In this document: in pieces, positions 34,593 through 42,758 of the stretch
Layout: each line of letters opens with the position of its first letter
Numbering within the stretch: position 1 is the stretch's first letter
From: Lachnospiraceae bacterium
GTDB taxonomy: Bacteria; Bacillota; Clostridia; Lachnospirales; Lachnospiraceae
Length of the DNA stretch: 49,264 bases
Reading direction: 5' to 3'
Assembly (NCBI GenBank): GCA_017557525.1
Contig: JAFYYN010000181.1
Span: 1 to 49,264 of the forward strand
Notes under the pieces: model-generated
The model's database searches: none
Told to the model about the DNA's origin: nothing
The model's input: the letters and a program-made list of their open reading frames with translations, nothing else
Program-made: the position numbers and the translations under genes

Positions 34593-36035
34593 TCAATATA
34601 ATTGACCATATTCCGACTTGATTCCGAGTTCCTGCTTCTTTCTATCAAGCGTTCTCCGAAGCTTCTTATCGACCTTCGAGCTGAGTTCCTTGTGCTCGCT
34701 GTCATAATCATCCGAGATTACTCTGCTAAGAGAAGCAAGAAGCCCCAATGCCGCATTTGCTAAAGCGTCACTGTTTGCTTCTGCTTTTGCTGACTCATCG
34801 GTGGTAGATTCGGGCTCGGTTATCCCAAATTCGCTTGATTCCGCACCTGAGCCGCTTGATACTTCGGCGTTAGTATCGCCGCTCTCAGCAGAAGGCGATA
34901 TACTCTCTCTGACAGTTACGTCAAAGTTCAGCTCAGCCGCAGTCTTAACGATCATATTCTTCACCGACTTGAAATGCTCGTTATCGACCATTGCCGGGAA
35001 CTCGACCTTTGCGGACGAGTAAAAGTCATGCTTGCTCTGCTCCATATTGCACCACAGCTTATACATCTTCTGTATGGACTCGTTCTGCGAAAGCCTAAGA
35101 AAGATCTCCTCAACTGTTCGCTTTGTATCTTTTGGTAAGTACCCATAAACCTTTTTCCCTTTCGTTTTTTGAAGCTGTCCGTGGAGTTTAAGCATAAGGT
35201 AAACGATTTCGGTATCAACAGATTTTTCTAAATTGATACTATCTGCGAGCTCTTTCATGAGCTTTGCACTCTCCGCTTTCAGCAAGTCACGAGTATCGGT
35301 CTGCTGCTGATAAAGATGTTTCAGCTCATCGGCATAAATATCATTCATAAAACCGCTGCGTATCTTTTCACAGCCCTGTTTAGTAAGAAATCCCTCACGC
35401 TCATTTGTGGAATAAACCACTATGTGAACGTGAGGATTTGTTTCCTTGTCGTGAAAAGCAGCGTACCATTTCAGATTTGCCATGTCAATTTTCGACTGCT
35501 TCGCTATGTTCGGTATCTGCCGCTTTATAAGCTCGCGCCACGCTGTCAGGTTATCGTAACCCATTTTCTGAGCATCGTCCCTGCGGAGAGAAACAACGTG
35601 AGTCCACACGTTTCCTTTATGCTCCGCGACTTCCTTTGTAACCTTTTTCAGCGATATCGGTTCATCAGTTTGTGAGAACAATCCGTGTGAGCCAAACTTA
35701 ACTGCTCCTGGACGGTTTGCAAGGTAGCCCATATAGTTTTTCTTGTTTGCGACTATGTCAGCGTTATGTTCAATGGTTTCCTCGATAAACTTTGAAGCGT
35801 TCTTCTGCGTAGGACTGCTCTTGTATTCCTCAAAAGCGAAACTGTTTTTGCTGTCAGAGAAATCTTTCAGAAGAGAAGAAATAAGCTCCTGCTGACTTTT
35901 TGTCGCAGGAGCTGTTCCGTTATTCTCTTTCACTGTTGCTGCTCCCTCACGGGTAGCGATGTACTTAACGTAGTTGGATAGTTTCTTACTGCTGCCGCTT
36001 TTCAGGTAGCGACTCACCACAACTAACCTCGGCAT
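34593..36035 (-). CDS. MobP-type relaxase
   Basis: A 480-residue protein. FHDKETNPHVHIVVYS (about 194-209) contains the HUH-like metal site with H195, H202 and H204. N-terminal tyrosines (Y22, Y25 in NYVKYIATREG) are candidates for the DNA-cleaving residue. The size and the GSSKKLSNYVKYIATREG start fit MobP3/MobL relaxases of Firmicutes elements. Relaxases nick oriT and pilot the strand into the recipient. The acidic Ser/Glu-rich stretch at about 385-430 is a linker. AGGAG lies 5 nt before the ATG and inside the neighbouring accessory gene, 3 nt after which this gene starts. It closes the mobilisation operon and is followed by a terminator. Confidence 0.85.
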   Translation of the reverse strand: MPRLVVVSRYLKSGSSKKLSNYVKYIATREGAATVKENNGTAPATKSQQELISSLLKDFSDSKNSFAFEEYKSSPTQKNASKFIEETIEHNADIVANKKNYMGYLANRPGAVKFGSHGLFSQTDEPISLKKVTKEVAEHKGNVWTHVVSLRRDDAQKMGYDNLTAWRELIKRQIPNIAKQSKIDMANLKWYAAFHDKETNPHVHIVVYSTNEREGFLTKQGCEKIRSGFMNDIYADELKHLYQQQTDTRDLLKAESAKLMKELADSINLEKSVDTEIVYLMLKLHGQLQKTKGKKVYGYLPKDTKRTVEEIFLRLSQNESIQKMYKLWCNMEQSKHDFYSSAKVEFPAMVDNEHFKSVKNMIVKTAAELNFDVTVRESISPSAESGDTNAEVSSGSGAESSEFGITEPESTTDESAKAEANSDALANAALGLLASLSRVISDDYDSEHKELSSKVDKKLRRTLDRKKQELGIKSEYGQLY

Positions 36036-36038
36036 GAC

Positions 36039-36443
36039 TTACTCCTTCTGGAACTCAACTGCATCTTCATAGCTGATGATACCGTTTATGCGGCGTACTT
36101 CGTTGACACACATCGCCTGCAACTGTTTCAAGGTTTCATCGTCAATTTCATTTACCGCCGCGAGCATATTAGATATTTTTCCAAGCTCTACCGCGACTTT
36201 GAACATTAAACGTGAGAGCCGCTGCTCCGTTCCTGCGATAGTTGATTTCACAGTTTCTGTTATAAGCGGCGACAAATAGTTCACGGATTTTTCTTCGTCG
36301 AGGTAACCTATATAGAACGCGATCGCTTTCTCTATGAACTCACTTTGAGACTTGCAGTTGTCGTGTCTGTAATGTGTTCTCACATTTTCTATCGTCTGCG
36401 GATAAACCCACAGCGGAAACTTTATTTTGTTGTCAAATGCCAT
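36039..36443 (-). CDS. Relaxosome accessory protein (MobC-like)
   Basis: A 134-residue protein with a short N-terminal ribbon-helix-helix-like segment (IKFPLWVYPQTIENVRTHYRHDNCKSQSEFIEKAIAFY) and a helical C-terminus (ETVKSTIAGTEQRLSRLMFKV). This fits accessory proteins that bind oriT next to the relaxase gene. GGAGG lies 8 nt before the ATG. The relaxase follows after 3 nt, and the candidate oriT lies directly upstream. Confidence 0.65.
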   Translation of the reverse strand: MAFDNKIKFPLWVYPQTIENVRTHYRHDNCKSQSEFIEKAIAFYIGYLDEEKSVNYLSPLITETVKSTIAGTEQRLSRLMFKVAVELGKISNMLAAVNEIDDETLKQLQAMCVNEVRRINGIISYEDAVEFQKE

Positions 36444-36628
36444 TTTTATGCCTCCGACTCCTGAGATTTTGCCTGTAAACAGGCGTATGCGGTTCTGCGA
36501 CTCCGAAATCTCAGAATTGTCCTAATTACGACTCCGAAACACAATTGCCGCTTTGTCCCGATATGCGGTCGGCTTCGCCGTCCGCTGTGACCGCCGCGAC
36601 CACGCGGCTTTATCTTGCTACACAATAG
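36444..36628. other. Candidate origin of transfer (oriT)
   Basis: This 185-nt non-coding segment precedes the mobilisation genes. It holds a 9-bp inverted repeat (CTGAGATTT 36461-36469 with AAATCTCAG 36506-36514) enclosing a hairpin (GCCTGT-AA-ACAGGC, 36471-36484). The motif CGACTCC recurs near 36455, 36498 and 36530, twice as CGACTCCGAAA. Position and structure fit an oriT, but the nick site cannot be read. Confidence 0.5.
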
Positions 36629-36865
36629 TCACTGCCCCGAAGGCGACCTGCCATCGGAGCTCCTCGGCGGTCTGGGTTTGCGAACGGGTTTACTGTCTGA
36701 GGTCAGCTCTATGTACTCGCGGACGTTCTGCGGTACTGTCTTGGCATAAAGTTGCTCCGTAAATTTGTCAATCTCCGCCGCGAGCGAAGTGCTTTTCTGC
36801 GCGAGATACATCTCAAGTGCCGACTGCTTTTCCTCACTCATTGATAGGACTATTCTGTCTTTCAT
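36629..36865 (-). CDS. Small DUF6103-like protein of conjugative elements
   Basis: A 78-residue protein. The helical first half (RIVLSMSEEKQSALEMYLAQKSTSLAAEIDKFTEQLYAKTVP) and the proline/arginine-rich tail (KPVRKPRPPRSSDGR) fit the DUF6103 family of Firmicutes conjugative elements. GGAGG is 10 nt before the ATG; an in-frame GTG three codons earlier is too close to it. Its ATG overlaps the stop of the upstream gene by 4 nt. It may be a DNA-binding accessory protein near oriT. Confidence 0.6.
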   Translation of the reverse strand: MKDRIVLSMSEEKQSALEMYLAQKSTSLAAEIDKFTEQLYAKTVPQNVREYIELTSDSKPVRKPRPPRSSDGRSPSGQ

Positions 36866-38037
36866 GTCAAACACACCTCCATATTTTCTTCCTCACCTTC
36901 CTCAATATCTTCTGTCTCGTCCTCAGCGAGCTCTTTAGCTATCGGAGTGAAAAGGCTCTGACCGCGACCTGAAACCGCTCCGTATGAAGTCATACCGCCG
37001 CCTTTGGCACTGAGTATGCTCCTGCCGAATTCTTCCATATCCGCCGAAGCAAATGTCTCCGTATTGAAGCCTGTCGGCAGATTGTTGAACAGGTATACCT
37101 TGCCGTAAATGCTTGCGTCTGTCGACAGCGGATCGAACTCATACTCCGATAGGCGAGGGATAAGCTGTGCCGTCTGCTCGATGCTTTTGACGTCGCAATG
37201 CTCCATTACGGCTTTCAGCTTAACGACCTCGTCGCGGCTAAGCTCAGACAGCTTCAGCGCGAGTTCGTTCAGCACAGGTATCTCACTCCTTTGAATCGTG
37301 ACAGGGTGGAGCTTCGGGAGAGCTGACCGCGCAGTTATGCATATCATCTTGTTTATCGGACAGCTGAGCCGCTTCTCGAAGACCTCAAGGTCTGCCTTAC
37401 TGCACGGGAGCGTGAGCCACTCGGAGCTTGCACTGTCGGGTACGCGATTCACACGGTCAGCCGCCAATAGCAGACGGAAGAAACCCGTTTCGGGCTTCGG
37501 AAGCTCTATTGTTTCTTCGGGAGCGTTGTACCCGTCGGGCTCAACATAGAAGCCGCCGTACATATATCCCTCACGCCGTTTGCAGACCTCAGCCGCGACT
37601 TTGTCTGTATCGAGGTATTCGAGCATCCCGTAATGAGCGTCCTCAAATTCAGGAAGCCATTCGTTGTTGAACGCCAGCTCGGTAAGCTCCTCGTCGTTAC
37701 AGCACGGGTAGGCGGTCACGCTCGACAGCCCGTATGTCATTTCGAGCAGCTCGGATATTTCTGCTTTCGGGTACTTGGTCATCAGCGCGAACATTATCGC
37801 CTCGTCCTCATCATACATTTCGGAAAAACGCTCTGCAAACAGATTCAGCCGCACAAGATCATCAAGCGAACTGATCTGAAATTCGTTGTACACATAGTCC
37901 AGCTCAAACATATTCTCTATCTTCACGCTGAACGGATAATCGTTCCTCAGCTTGTCGGCAAGGTCAAGGAGCTCGTAGCTGTTCTTCGGGAAGTCCTCGC
38001 TCCATCTCCTGCCTCTGTGCCGTATATTTACCGTCAT
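36862..38037 (-). CDS. ArdA-like antirestriction protein, paralogue 1
   Basis: A 391-residue very acidic protein. The region SSLDDLVRLNLFAERFSEMYDEDEAIMFALM (about 55-90) resembles the core of ArdA (the YxxxxxLNxLAxxLExLxxxE pattern), and the acidic surface fits DNA mimicry. ArdA proteins block type I restriction so that incoming DNA survives. It shares several segments with the next gene upstream (VKLKAVME, GGMTSYGAVSG versus GEMTSYGVLSG), so the two are a tandem duplication. It is twice the usual ArdA length. ATGA overlaps couple it to both neighbours. The family call is tentative. Confidence 0.5.
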   Translation of the reverse strand: MTVNIRHRGRRWSEDFPKNSYELLDLADKLRNDYPFSVKIENMFELDYVYNEFQISSLDDLVRLNLFAERFSEMYDEDEAIMFALMTKYPKAEISELLEMTYGLSSVTAYPCCNDEELTELAFNNEWLPEFEDAHYGMLEYLDTDKVAAEVCKRREGYMYGGFYVEPDGYNAPEETIELPKPETGFFRLLLAADRVNRVPDSASSEWLTLPCSKADLEVFEKRLSCPINKMICITARSALPKLHPVTIQRSEIPVLNELALKLSELSRDEVVKLKAVMEHCDVKSIEQTAQLIPRLSEYEFDPLSTDASIYGKVYLFNNLPTGFNTETFASADMEEFGRSILSAKGGGMTSYGAVSGRGQSLFTPIAKELAEDETEDIEEGEEENMEVCLT

Positions 38038-39131
38038 TGTTTCGCCCCCATTTCAAGTCCTTCATCGCATATTTCTTCTTCCTCCTGTATGACGAGCGCG
38101 GAGTAGAGCTGTTGCTCAACGCCCGACAAAACACCGTATGAGGTCATCTCTCCGCTTTTGCGTTCGAGCACCTTGCTTCCGACATCGCACAGATAATTCG
38201 TATCCATAATGCTCATGTCAAAGTTATCGGGCAGATATCGACTGAGGTATTCTCCGCCGTATCCACTGTACGTCTTAACGCTCGCGTCAAACTCATAATG
38301 GTCGAGTTCATCCAGTGCCGTGAGCGCACCGCCTGCGCCGCGGTAGCAGTTGCTTTCCATGACCGCTTTCAGCTTTATCAGCTCCGCTTTGTCAAGCTCG
38401 GCGACCTTTTCCGCGACCTCGTTCAGCTTGGCAATATCATCGACTACCTGTATTTTCGGCAGTGGTGACCTTAACCCGTATACTTCCATGCCTGATACAT
38501 CACCCTCATAAGGCAGCGGACACCATTGTGCCGTTTCTTCGTCAGCTCCGATAAGTATCTGAAATTCGTTTCTTGGCGGCTTTGCGATGGCTATATTCAT
38601 ATCGGGCGGCTCATAGTCAGCGACTTCACAGTAATAACGCCCGACAAATGTTCCCCTGAACTTCTCCGCAGCAAGCCTGCCTATGGAGCTTTTGTCGAGG
38701 TGCGGTATGAGCTCGTCGGGACAGTTTTCAACCTCGGGTATCATATCATTGTCGATAACCACCTCGCCGAGCTCCGCATAGTCCCTGCAGGGATATATCG
38801 GATACGCTTCCAGCCCGTATGTTACGAGTATAAGGTCATCAAGGTTGTACTCCTCGTGACCATAGAGGACAGCAGTAAAGCCTGCTGTATAGGCTGGTGT
38901 TAACTGTTCAAGCCTCTGTGCGAGCAAGTTCAGCTTGAAGATATCATCGTAAAATCCGCCGTCGCGCATTGCTTTGGGAATACGCTCATCGTCTATTCTC
39001 ATGTATACATTGTCATAATCATTGTCCGCGCCAAGGCTGTCGAGCATATCGTAAAGCTCCATCGGCTCTTTAGGCAACTGGACTGTCATGCCGTATTTGT
39101 CATCGTATTTGTTTCGCAGTCGTACTCTCAT
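38034..39131 (-). CDS. ArdA-like antirestriction protein, paralogue 2
   Basis: A 365-residue acidic protein paralogous to the gene downstream of it: both have an early YDD/LDD helical segment (IFKLNLLAQRLEQLTPAYTAGF), a middle IGADE/LAADR segment, KLKAVMES and a terminal (G)EMTSYG motif. Overall identity is low, so the duplication is old. The start is the ATG at 39131, with GGAG 10 nt upstream; a GTG three codons earlier overlaps that site. It starts 5 nt after the membrane-protein gene ends and overlaps the next gene by 4 nt. ArdA-like assignment is tentative. Confidence 0.5.
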   Translation of the reverse strand: MRVRLRNKYDDKYGMTVQLPKEPMELYDMLDSLGADNDYDNVYMRIDDERIPKAMRDGGFYDDIFKLNLLAQRLEQLTPAYTAGFTAVLYGHEEYNLDDLILVTYGLEAYPIYPCRDYAELGEVVIDNDMIPEVENCPDELIPHLDKSSIGRLAAEKFRGTFVGRYYCEVADYEPPDMNIAIAKPPRNEFQILIGADEETAQWCPLPYEGDVSGMEVYGLRSPLPKIQVVDDIAKLNEVAEKVAELDKAELIKLKAVMESNCYRGAGGALTALDELDHYEFDASVKTYSGYGGEYLSRYLPDNFDMSIMDTNYLCDVGSKVLERKSGEMTSYGVLSGVEQQLYSALVIQEEEEICDEGLEMGAKQ

Positions 39132-39136
39132 TATTA

Positions 39137-39634
39137 TCACTCTCCTTTATCATTCGTTATCAGCGTATATGCCTGAATAAACTCATCATAGTCTATTTCA
39201 AGCCCGTAATCAGCGTTGAGGCTCTGTATGAGCTGTTCATCGTCCTGTGCGAAGTGCTCGGCGTAGGCTGCGAAGTCCGTGAGCCTCTCGCCGTCAAAGC
39301 AGGACAGATATATGAGCTGTGCCTTAATGGTTTGCTCCTGCAAGCCTGCCTCCGCCAATGCTTCCGCTATTGCCTGACCGTCGGCTTCCATATCGGCGAG
39401 CTGTGACTGTTGTTCGGGCGTAAGCTGTGACAAAAAAGCCGCCTTGTCAAGCGTAGGCGGCTCTGAATTAACTATTACAAACAAAACTGCAAGCGGAAGA
39501 AGTATCACCGAAACAAGAGCCGCTATTATGCTCCCGACGGCTATGAATATTCTGTTGCGCTTCTCCCTATCTGCCACCGTATCGACAGCGACCATTTTGA
39601 GCAGGGCTTTTCCTGCCGTCGCAAGTGCTTCCAT
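39137..39634 (-). CDS. Bitopic membrane protein of the secretion module
   Basis: A 165-residue protein with a transmembrane helix (about 29-56, IAVGSIIAALVSVILLPLAVLFVIV) and a helical, very acidic extracytoplasmic domain. The layout matches the N-terminal part of the NlpC/P60 or lysozyme-type wall hydrolases encoded after VirB4 in many Firmicutes elements, but the hydrolase domain is absent. Either it is a shortened form or a distinct channel protein. The start is the ATG at 39634, with AGGAGG 6 nt upstream; it overlaps the VirB4 stop by 1 nt. Confidence 0.6.
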   Translation of the reverse strand: MEALATAGKALLKMVAVDTVADREKRNRIFIAVGSIIAALVSVILLPLAVLFVIVNSEPPTLDKAAFLSQLTPEQQSQLADMEADGQAIAEALAEAGLQEQTIKAQLIYLSCFDGERLTDFAAYAEHFAQDDEQLIQSLNADYGLEIDYDEFIQAYTLITNDKGE

Positions 39635-41460
39635 TATCTTCCTCCTGCCTTTCCGAAGAGCTTCTCCTTGTATTCGGGAGCGTGTACCTGTAAAAGATAC
39701 CGCTCGTTTCCGCAGCGGTAAAGGCAAGTGCCGCGCTCGGAATAGTCTATGAGGTCATATTCGGACTTGAGAAGCTGTGTCGCGTCCATAAAATCAGCAG
39801 GAGGAGCATTTCCTGCATTGAAGAAGAAATTGTGCGTAGGTATGCTCATAAGGGGCTTCGTGTACTCCTTTCTCCCCGGTAGCAGGAAGTCCTCGATGTT
39901 CTGCGAGGCAAGTATGAACGCGGAATTCTTCTTGCGGACACGCTTCATTCCGTTCCTGATGTACTCGATAGCTGTCATATTCGACAGGAAGAGGTAAAGC
40001 TCGTCTATCGCCGCGACTGTGTTTCCATTGCCGAGAAGCCTGTCATTCATATATGAGAGTATGTTGAAAAGAAGGGCATTTTTCAGCTGTTTGTTGGTGT
40101 CCATGATACCTTTCACGCCGAAGCAGACGAATTCGCCGTCCCGTATATTGGTGTATCCGCTGAAATACTGTGCCTCCGCGCCGTTGCACATACTGTAGAT
40201 ACCGAGGCAGATATTCTGCAATGTCTGAGCGGTATACAGGCTTCTCCTGCTGTTGTCAAAGTCGTTGTATTCCTTTTCTGTCAGCTCATAGAGGTCTGAC
40301 ATTGTGGGATAGTCCGTCGGTGAAAGATTTGAATAATCGGTGCTGTCGTCTATTCCGAAGCGTGAGTATAGCTTTATAAGCATTATTTCGAGCGTATCTA
40401 TCTCGCTGTCAGTGAAGTCCTTGTACGCCCTGAAAAAGTCTTTCAGGTAGGATATATGCTGACTGAGCCGTGATACTCTGCGGATACAGTCGGATTCATT
40501 CTCGCTCCTGTCGGGCTCTCCGCCGAATCTCGGCTCTAACGGGTTTATCATATATTCGCCCGACATCATGTCGATGTATGTGCCGCCGAGATTATTGCAC
40601 AAGTCCTCGTACTCGCTCTCGGAATCGAGGCAGATGACCGACTTGCCCGATTCGCGCAGATTGCAGAGCAGTAGCTTCATCAGATATGACTTGCCCTGTC
40701 CGCTGTTGCCGAGAATGAGCACATTTGAGTTGGTCTTGTCGTCCATCCGCTTGTCGAAGTCAACGATTATATCAGTGCCGAACTTGTCGCGCCCGATGTA
40801 GAAGCCATTGGGATCGGTCTTGCCGCTGTAGTTAAGCGGATAGAGGTTTGCCGACGAGCTCGACGGCAGCACTCGCTCGTACAGCGCTCCGAACGCGTTA
40901 TATCCCGTTGGCAGCACCGACAGGAAGCCCTCTTTCTGCCGCAGGAGCAAGCGGTCTGCCGATATCTTTGAACGGGTAAGCTCCATCTGAACGTCCTCCT
41001 GCAGCTCCCTCAGACCTTCCTCTGTTTCAGCCCTGAGCTCAATAAAAACACTTGTGTGCAGAAGGCATATTTTGTTGCGGTCTACCTCCGTCAGCAGAGC
41101 ATTTATGTCGCTGAGGTTATTCTCTGCTCTGACGACATCCGTCACATCATTGGTCGAGGTCATCATGCGGTTTTTGCGGTTAGCCTGCTGAATTATCCTG
41201 CGCTGTTCCATAGGGACGACGAGCCTGTTGTAGATGTGGAGCGCAACTCCGCCCCTGTCTGCAAGATGTGCGAGCAGAGCTGTTTCCTCGGTGTTCGGCG
41301 GATATTCGGTCACAGCCCACACGCACTTATGATAATTTCCGCAGATATATCTGTCAGGGAAAAAGCGCAGCGTACCGGGAAGCACCATGTCAAAAAAGTC
41401 TTTTACAGCAATCATCTCCTGCTGTTCAGGTGTTAGCTGTTTCTTCTTGAATAAGCCCAT
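39634..41460 (-). CDS. virB4: VirB4-family type IV secretion ATPase
   Basis: A 608-residue ATPase. Walker A is GNSGQGKS (about 251-258), Walker B AAIDELYLFL lies near 490, and the region after it (KNSAFILASQNIEDFL) is the sensor/motif typical of VirB4/TraE ATPases. It powers pilus-less DNA export in Gram-positive systems. The usual N-terminal VirB4 domain is short here. The 201-residue upstream gene probably contributes a related segment. The start is the ATG at 41460, with AGGAGG 6 nt upstream; it overlaps that gene by 35 nt. Confidence 0.9.
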   Translation of the reverse strand: MGLFKKKQLTPEQQEMIAVKDFFDMVLPGTLRFFPDRYICGNYHKCVWAVTEYPPNTEETALLAHLADRGGVALHIYNRLVVPMEQRRIIQQANRKNRMMTSTNDVTDVVRAENNLSDINALLTEVDRNKICLLHTSVFIELRAETEEGLRELQEDVQMELTRSKISADRLLLRQKEGFLSVLPTGYNAFGALYERVLPSSSSANLYPLNYSGKTDPNGFYIGRDKFGTDIIVDFDKRMDDKTNSNVLILGNSGQGKSYLMKLLLCNLRESGKSVICLDSESEYEDLCNNLGGTYIDMMSGEYMINPLEPRFGGEPDRSENESDCIRRVSRLSQHISYLKDFFRAYKDFTDSEIDTLEIMLIKLYSRFGIDDSTDYSNLSPTDYPTMSDLYELTEKEYNDFDNSRRSLYTAQTLQNICLGIYSMCNGAEAQYFSGYTNIRDGEFVCFGVKGIMDTNKQLKNALLFNILSYMNDRLLGNGNTVAAIDELYLFLSNMTAIEYIRNGMKRVRKKNSAFILASQNIEDFLLPGRKEYTKPLMSIPTHNFFFNAGNAPPADFMDATQLLKSEYDLIDYSERGTCLYRCGNERYLLQVHAPEYKEKLFGKAGGR

Positions 41461-42031
41461 CGGCAACCTCCTTTGCATATTCTTCGCCCTCAATATCGGG
41501 GAGCCTGTCCGCGTTGGTGCTTGTGCCGAAATACAGCGCAAGCATCCGCTTTATCTCAGGCTTTGTCAGTCTCCGCGCCATGAAGCCGTGGTCGGCGATA
41601 GCTTTGCTTATGCGGTTTATGAGGCTGAGCACCTGTTCTTCCTTTTCTCTGCGGAATCGGTATACGAACAGGAACTCCCTCGCCGACGATATTCCCGTCT
41701 GTATCTGGTCGAGGAAATCGTGGTCTGCCGCGATCAGTTTCCGCACTGCTTCGTTCTTCTCCTCGGCAAGCCGCCTGCGGAGGTATGCCTTGTTTTCATC
41801 GAAGCACTCACAGCTGTCAAGAGCCATTATCTCAAGCTCTGGCACTACACTGAGCACCATTGCGAGGTCGTGCATTTTCTGCTCAATGACCTCTGGCGGA
41901 AGAACTGAGATATTTGTCGGCTCGACGTGATAGAACACGAATTCGTATCTGTCGGTTTTTACGCCGTATTTCGTGAACACTTCAAAGCCTATGAGCCTTT
42001 GCAGGCTGTTCCTATTTCTCCTTAATTCCAT
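41426..42031 (-). CDS. Conserved conjugation protein, VirB4-associated
   Basis: A 201-residue soluble protein (SLQRLIGFEVFTKYGVKTDR, then YEFVFYHVEPTNISVLPPEV). The pattern of short beta segments and helices resembles the N-terminal domain of VirB4-type proteins, encoded separately here. GGAG lies 6 nt before the ATG and within the preceding gene. The coding end overlaps VirB4 by 35 nt. It is probably part of the VirB4 complex; family name unknown. Confidence 0.6.
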   Translation of the reverse strand: MELRRNRNSLQRLIGFEVFTKYGVKTDRYEFVFYHVEPTNISVLPPEVIEQKMHDLAMVLSVVPELEIMALDSCECFDENKAYLRRRLAEEKNEAVRKLIAADHDFLDQIQTGISSAREFLFVYRFRREKEEQVLSLINRISKAIADHGFMARRLTKPEIKRMLALYFGTSTNADRLPDIEGEEYAKEVADGLIQEETANT

Positions 42032-42302
42032 GACTGTCTCCTATCTTCCAATAATACTTCTGCTGTGTCGTGCAGAAGAATCTGAAGGCGTTTACCATAT
42101 AGTCCATGATGGCTGTGTCCTCTGCCCGAAGCGTCAGAAACGCATAACAGGCGGTCAGAGCCAATGGCACGGGAGTGAACAGCTTCGCAAAAATGAAGGC
42201 GGACAATATGACGCCTGTGCAGATAATAATAAAATCCCGAACATTCCAGAACCACAGCTTTACCGCAGCCCTCAGATTGTCGGGATAGATGTATGTTTTC
42301 AA
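42012..42302 (-). CDS. VirB3/PrgI-like membrane protein
   Basis: A 96-residue protein with two adjacent hydrophobic segments (IIICTGVILSAFIFAKLF, PVPLALTACYAFLTL), as in the PrgI/VirB3 proteins encoded just before VirB4. The start is TTG at 42302, 8 nt after GGAGG; the earlier in-frame ATG codons overlap that site and a terminator hairpin. It is the first gene after the hairpin at 42324-42345. The gene order PrgI, VirB4-associated, VirB4 is standard. Confidence 0.7.
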   Translation of the reverse strand: MKTYIYPDNLRAAVKLWFWNVRDFIIICTGVILSAFIFAKLFTPVPLALTACYAFLTLRAEDTAIMDYMVNAFRFFCTTQQKYYWKIGDSHGIKEK

Positions 42303-42323
42303 TTCGTTTCCCTCCATAAAAAA

Positions 42324-42345
42324 CAGTCGGACTTTCGCCCGACTG
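42324..42345 (-). terminator. Terminator hairpin upstream of the VirB3-like gene (possible attenuator)
   Basis: CAGTCGG (42324-42330) pairs with CCGACTG (42339-42345). On the minus strand the stem is followed by TTTTTT, making a classic intrinsic terminator. It lies only about 20 nt before the TTG start and between the DUF6465 gene and the secretion genes, so it may gate expression of the latter. Confidence 0.75.
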
Positions 42346-42352
42346 CTTTTAC

Positions 42353-42592
42353 TCATTTAAGTTCAATTTTGTATTCATCAGAACCTTCACCGTTTATTGC
42401 GTAATAAGCGGCGTTTTCTTCGGGCTTGACATAAACAACGAATTCATTTACAACTTTTCTCTTATGAACAGATTTGTAAGCCTTTAATGCGTCCGCAGCA
42501 ATATTGCTCACATCGATATCCTTACCATTCACCTGAACTATTGTCTTTAATGATGTTTCTGCCTTTGTCTTTTCAGTTGCTTTCTTCGGCAT
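42353..42592 (-). CDS. DUF6465-like small protein
   Basis: A 79-residue protein with a Lys/Thr-rich start (MPKKATEKTKAETS) and a compact beta-rich domain (TIVQVNGKDIDVSNIAADAL, FVVYVKPEENAAYYAINGEG). This fits DUF6465, common in Firmicutes conjugative elements. AGGACGGTG precedes the ATG. It is transcribed from a perfect promoter at 42617-42645 and ends just before the terminator at 42324-42345. Confidence 0.65.
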   Translation of the reverse strand: MPKKATEKTKAETSLKTIVQVNGKDIDVSNIAADALKAYKSVHKRKVVNEFVVYVKPEENAAYYAINGEGSDEYKIELK

Positions 42593-42616
42593 AATAACAC
42601 CGTCCTTTCTGCTTTC

Positions 42617-42645
42617 ATTATATCATCGGCTTTTCTTGATGTCAA
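42617..42645 (-). promoter_or_regulatory. Consensus sigma-A promoter before the DUF6465 and secretion genes
   Basis: On the minus strand TTGACA (42640-42645), a 17-nt spacer and TATAAT (42617-42622), with a TGA extended -10. This is the only promoter visible between the dockerin cassette and the secretion genes. Confidence 0.85.
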
Positions 42646-42694
42646 GACATAGCCATATTCCGTTTGTTGAAAAAAGTAAAACTAAATCGAATTG

Positions 42695-42736
42695 GGCGAA
42701 AAAACAGCGGCACCTGATAACAGGTACCGCTGTTTT
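42695..42736 (-). terminator. Terminator of the dockerin cassette
   Basis: AAAACAGCGGCACCTG (42701-42716) pairs with its complement at 42721-42736 with one G-U pair and a 4-nt loop. On the minus strand the stem ends in TTTTTT. It closes the cassette that starts at 45118. Confidence 0.8.
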
Positions 42737-42758
42737 GGTAATATGGAGGAGAGTTGTG

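Noticed and set aside
41387-41908. 173-codon plus-strand frame opposite the VirB4-associated gene
   Set aside because: Shadow of a coupled minus-strand gene pair; no start signal.
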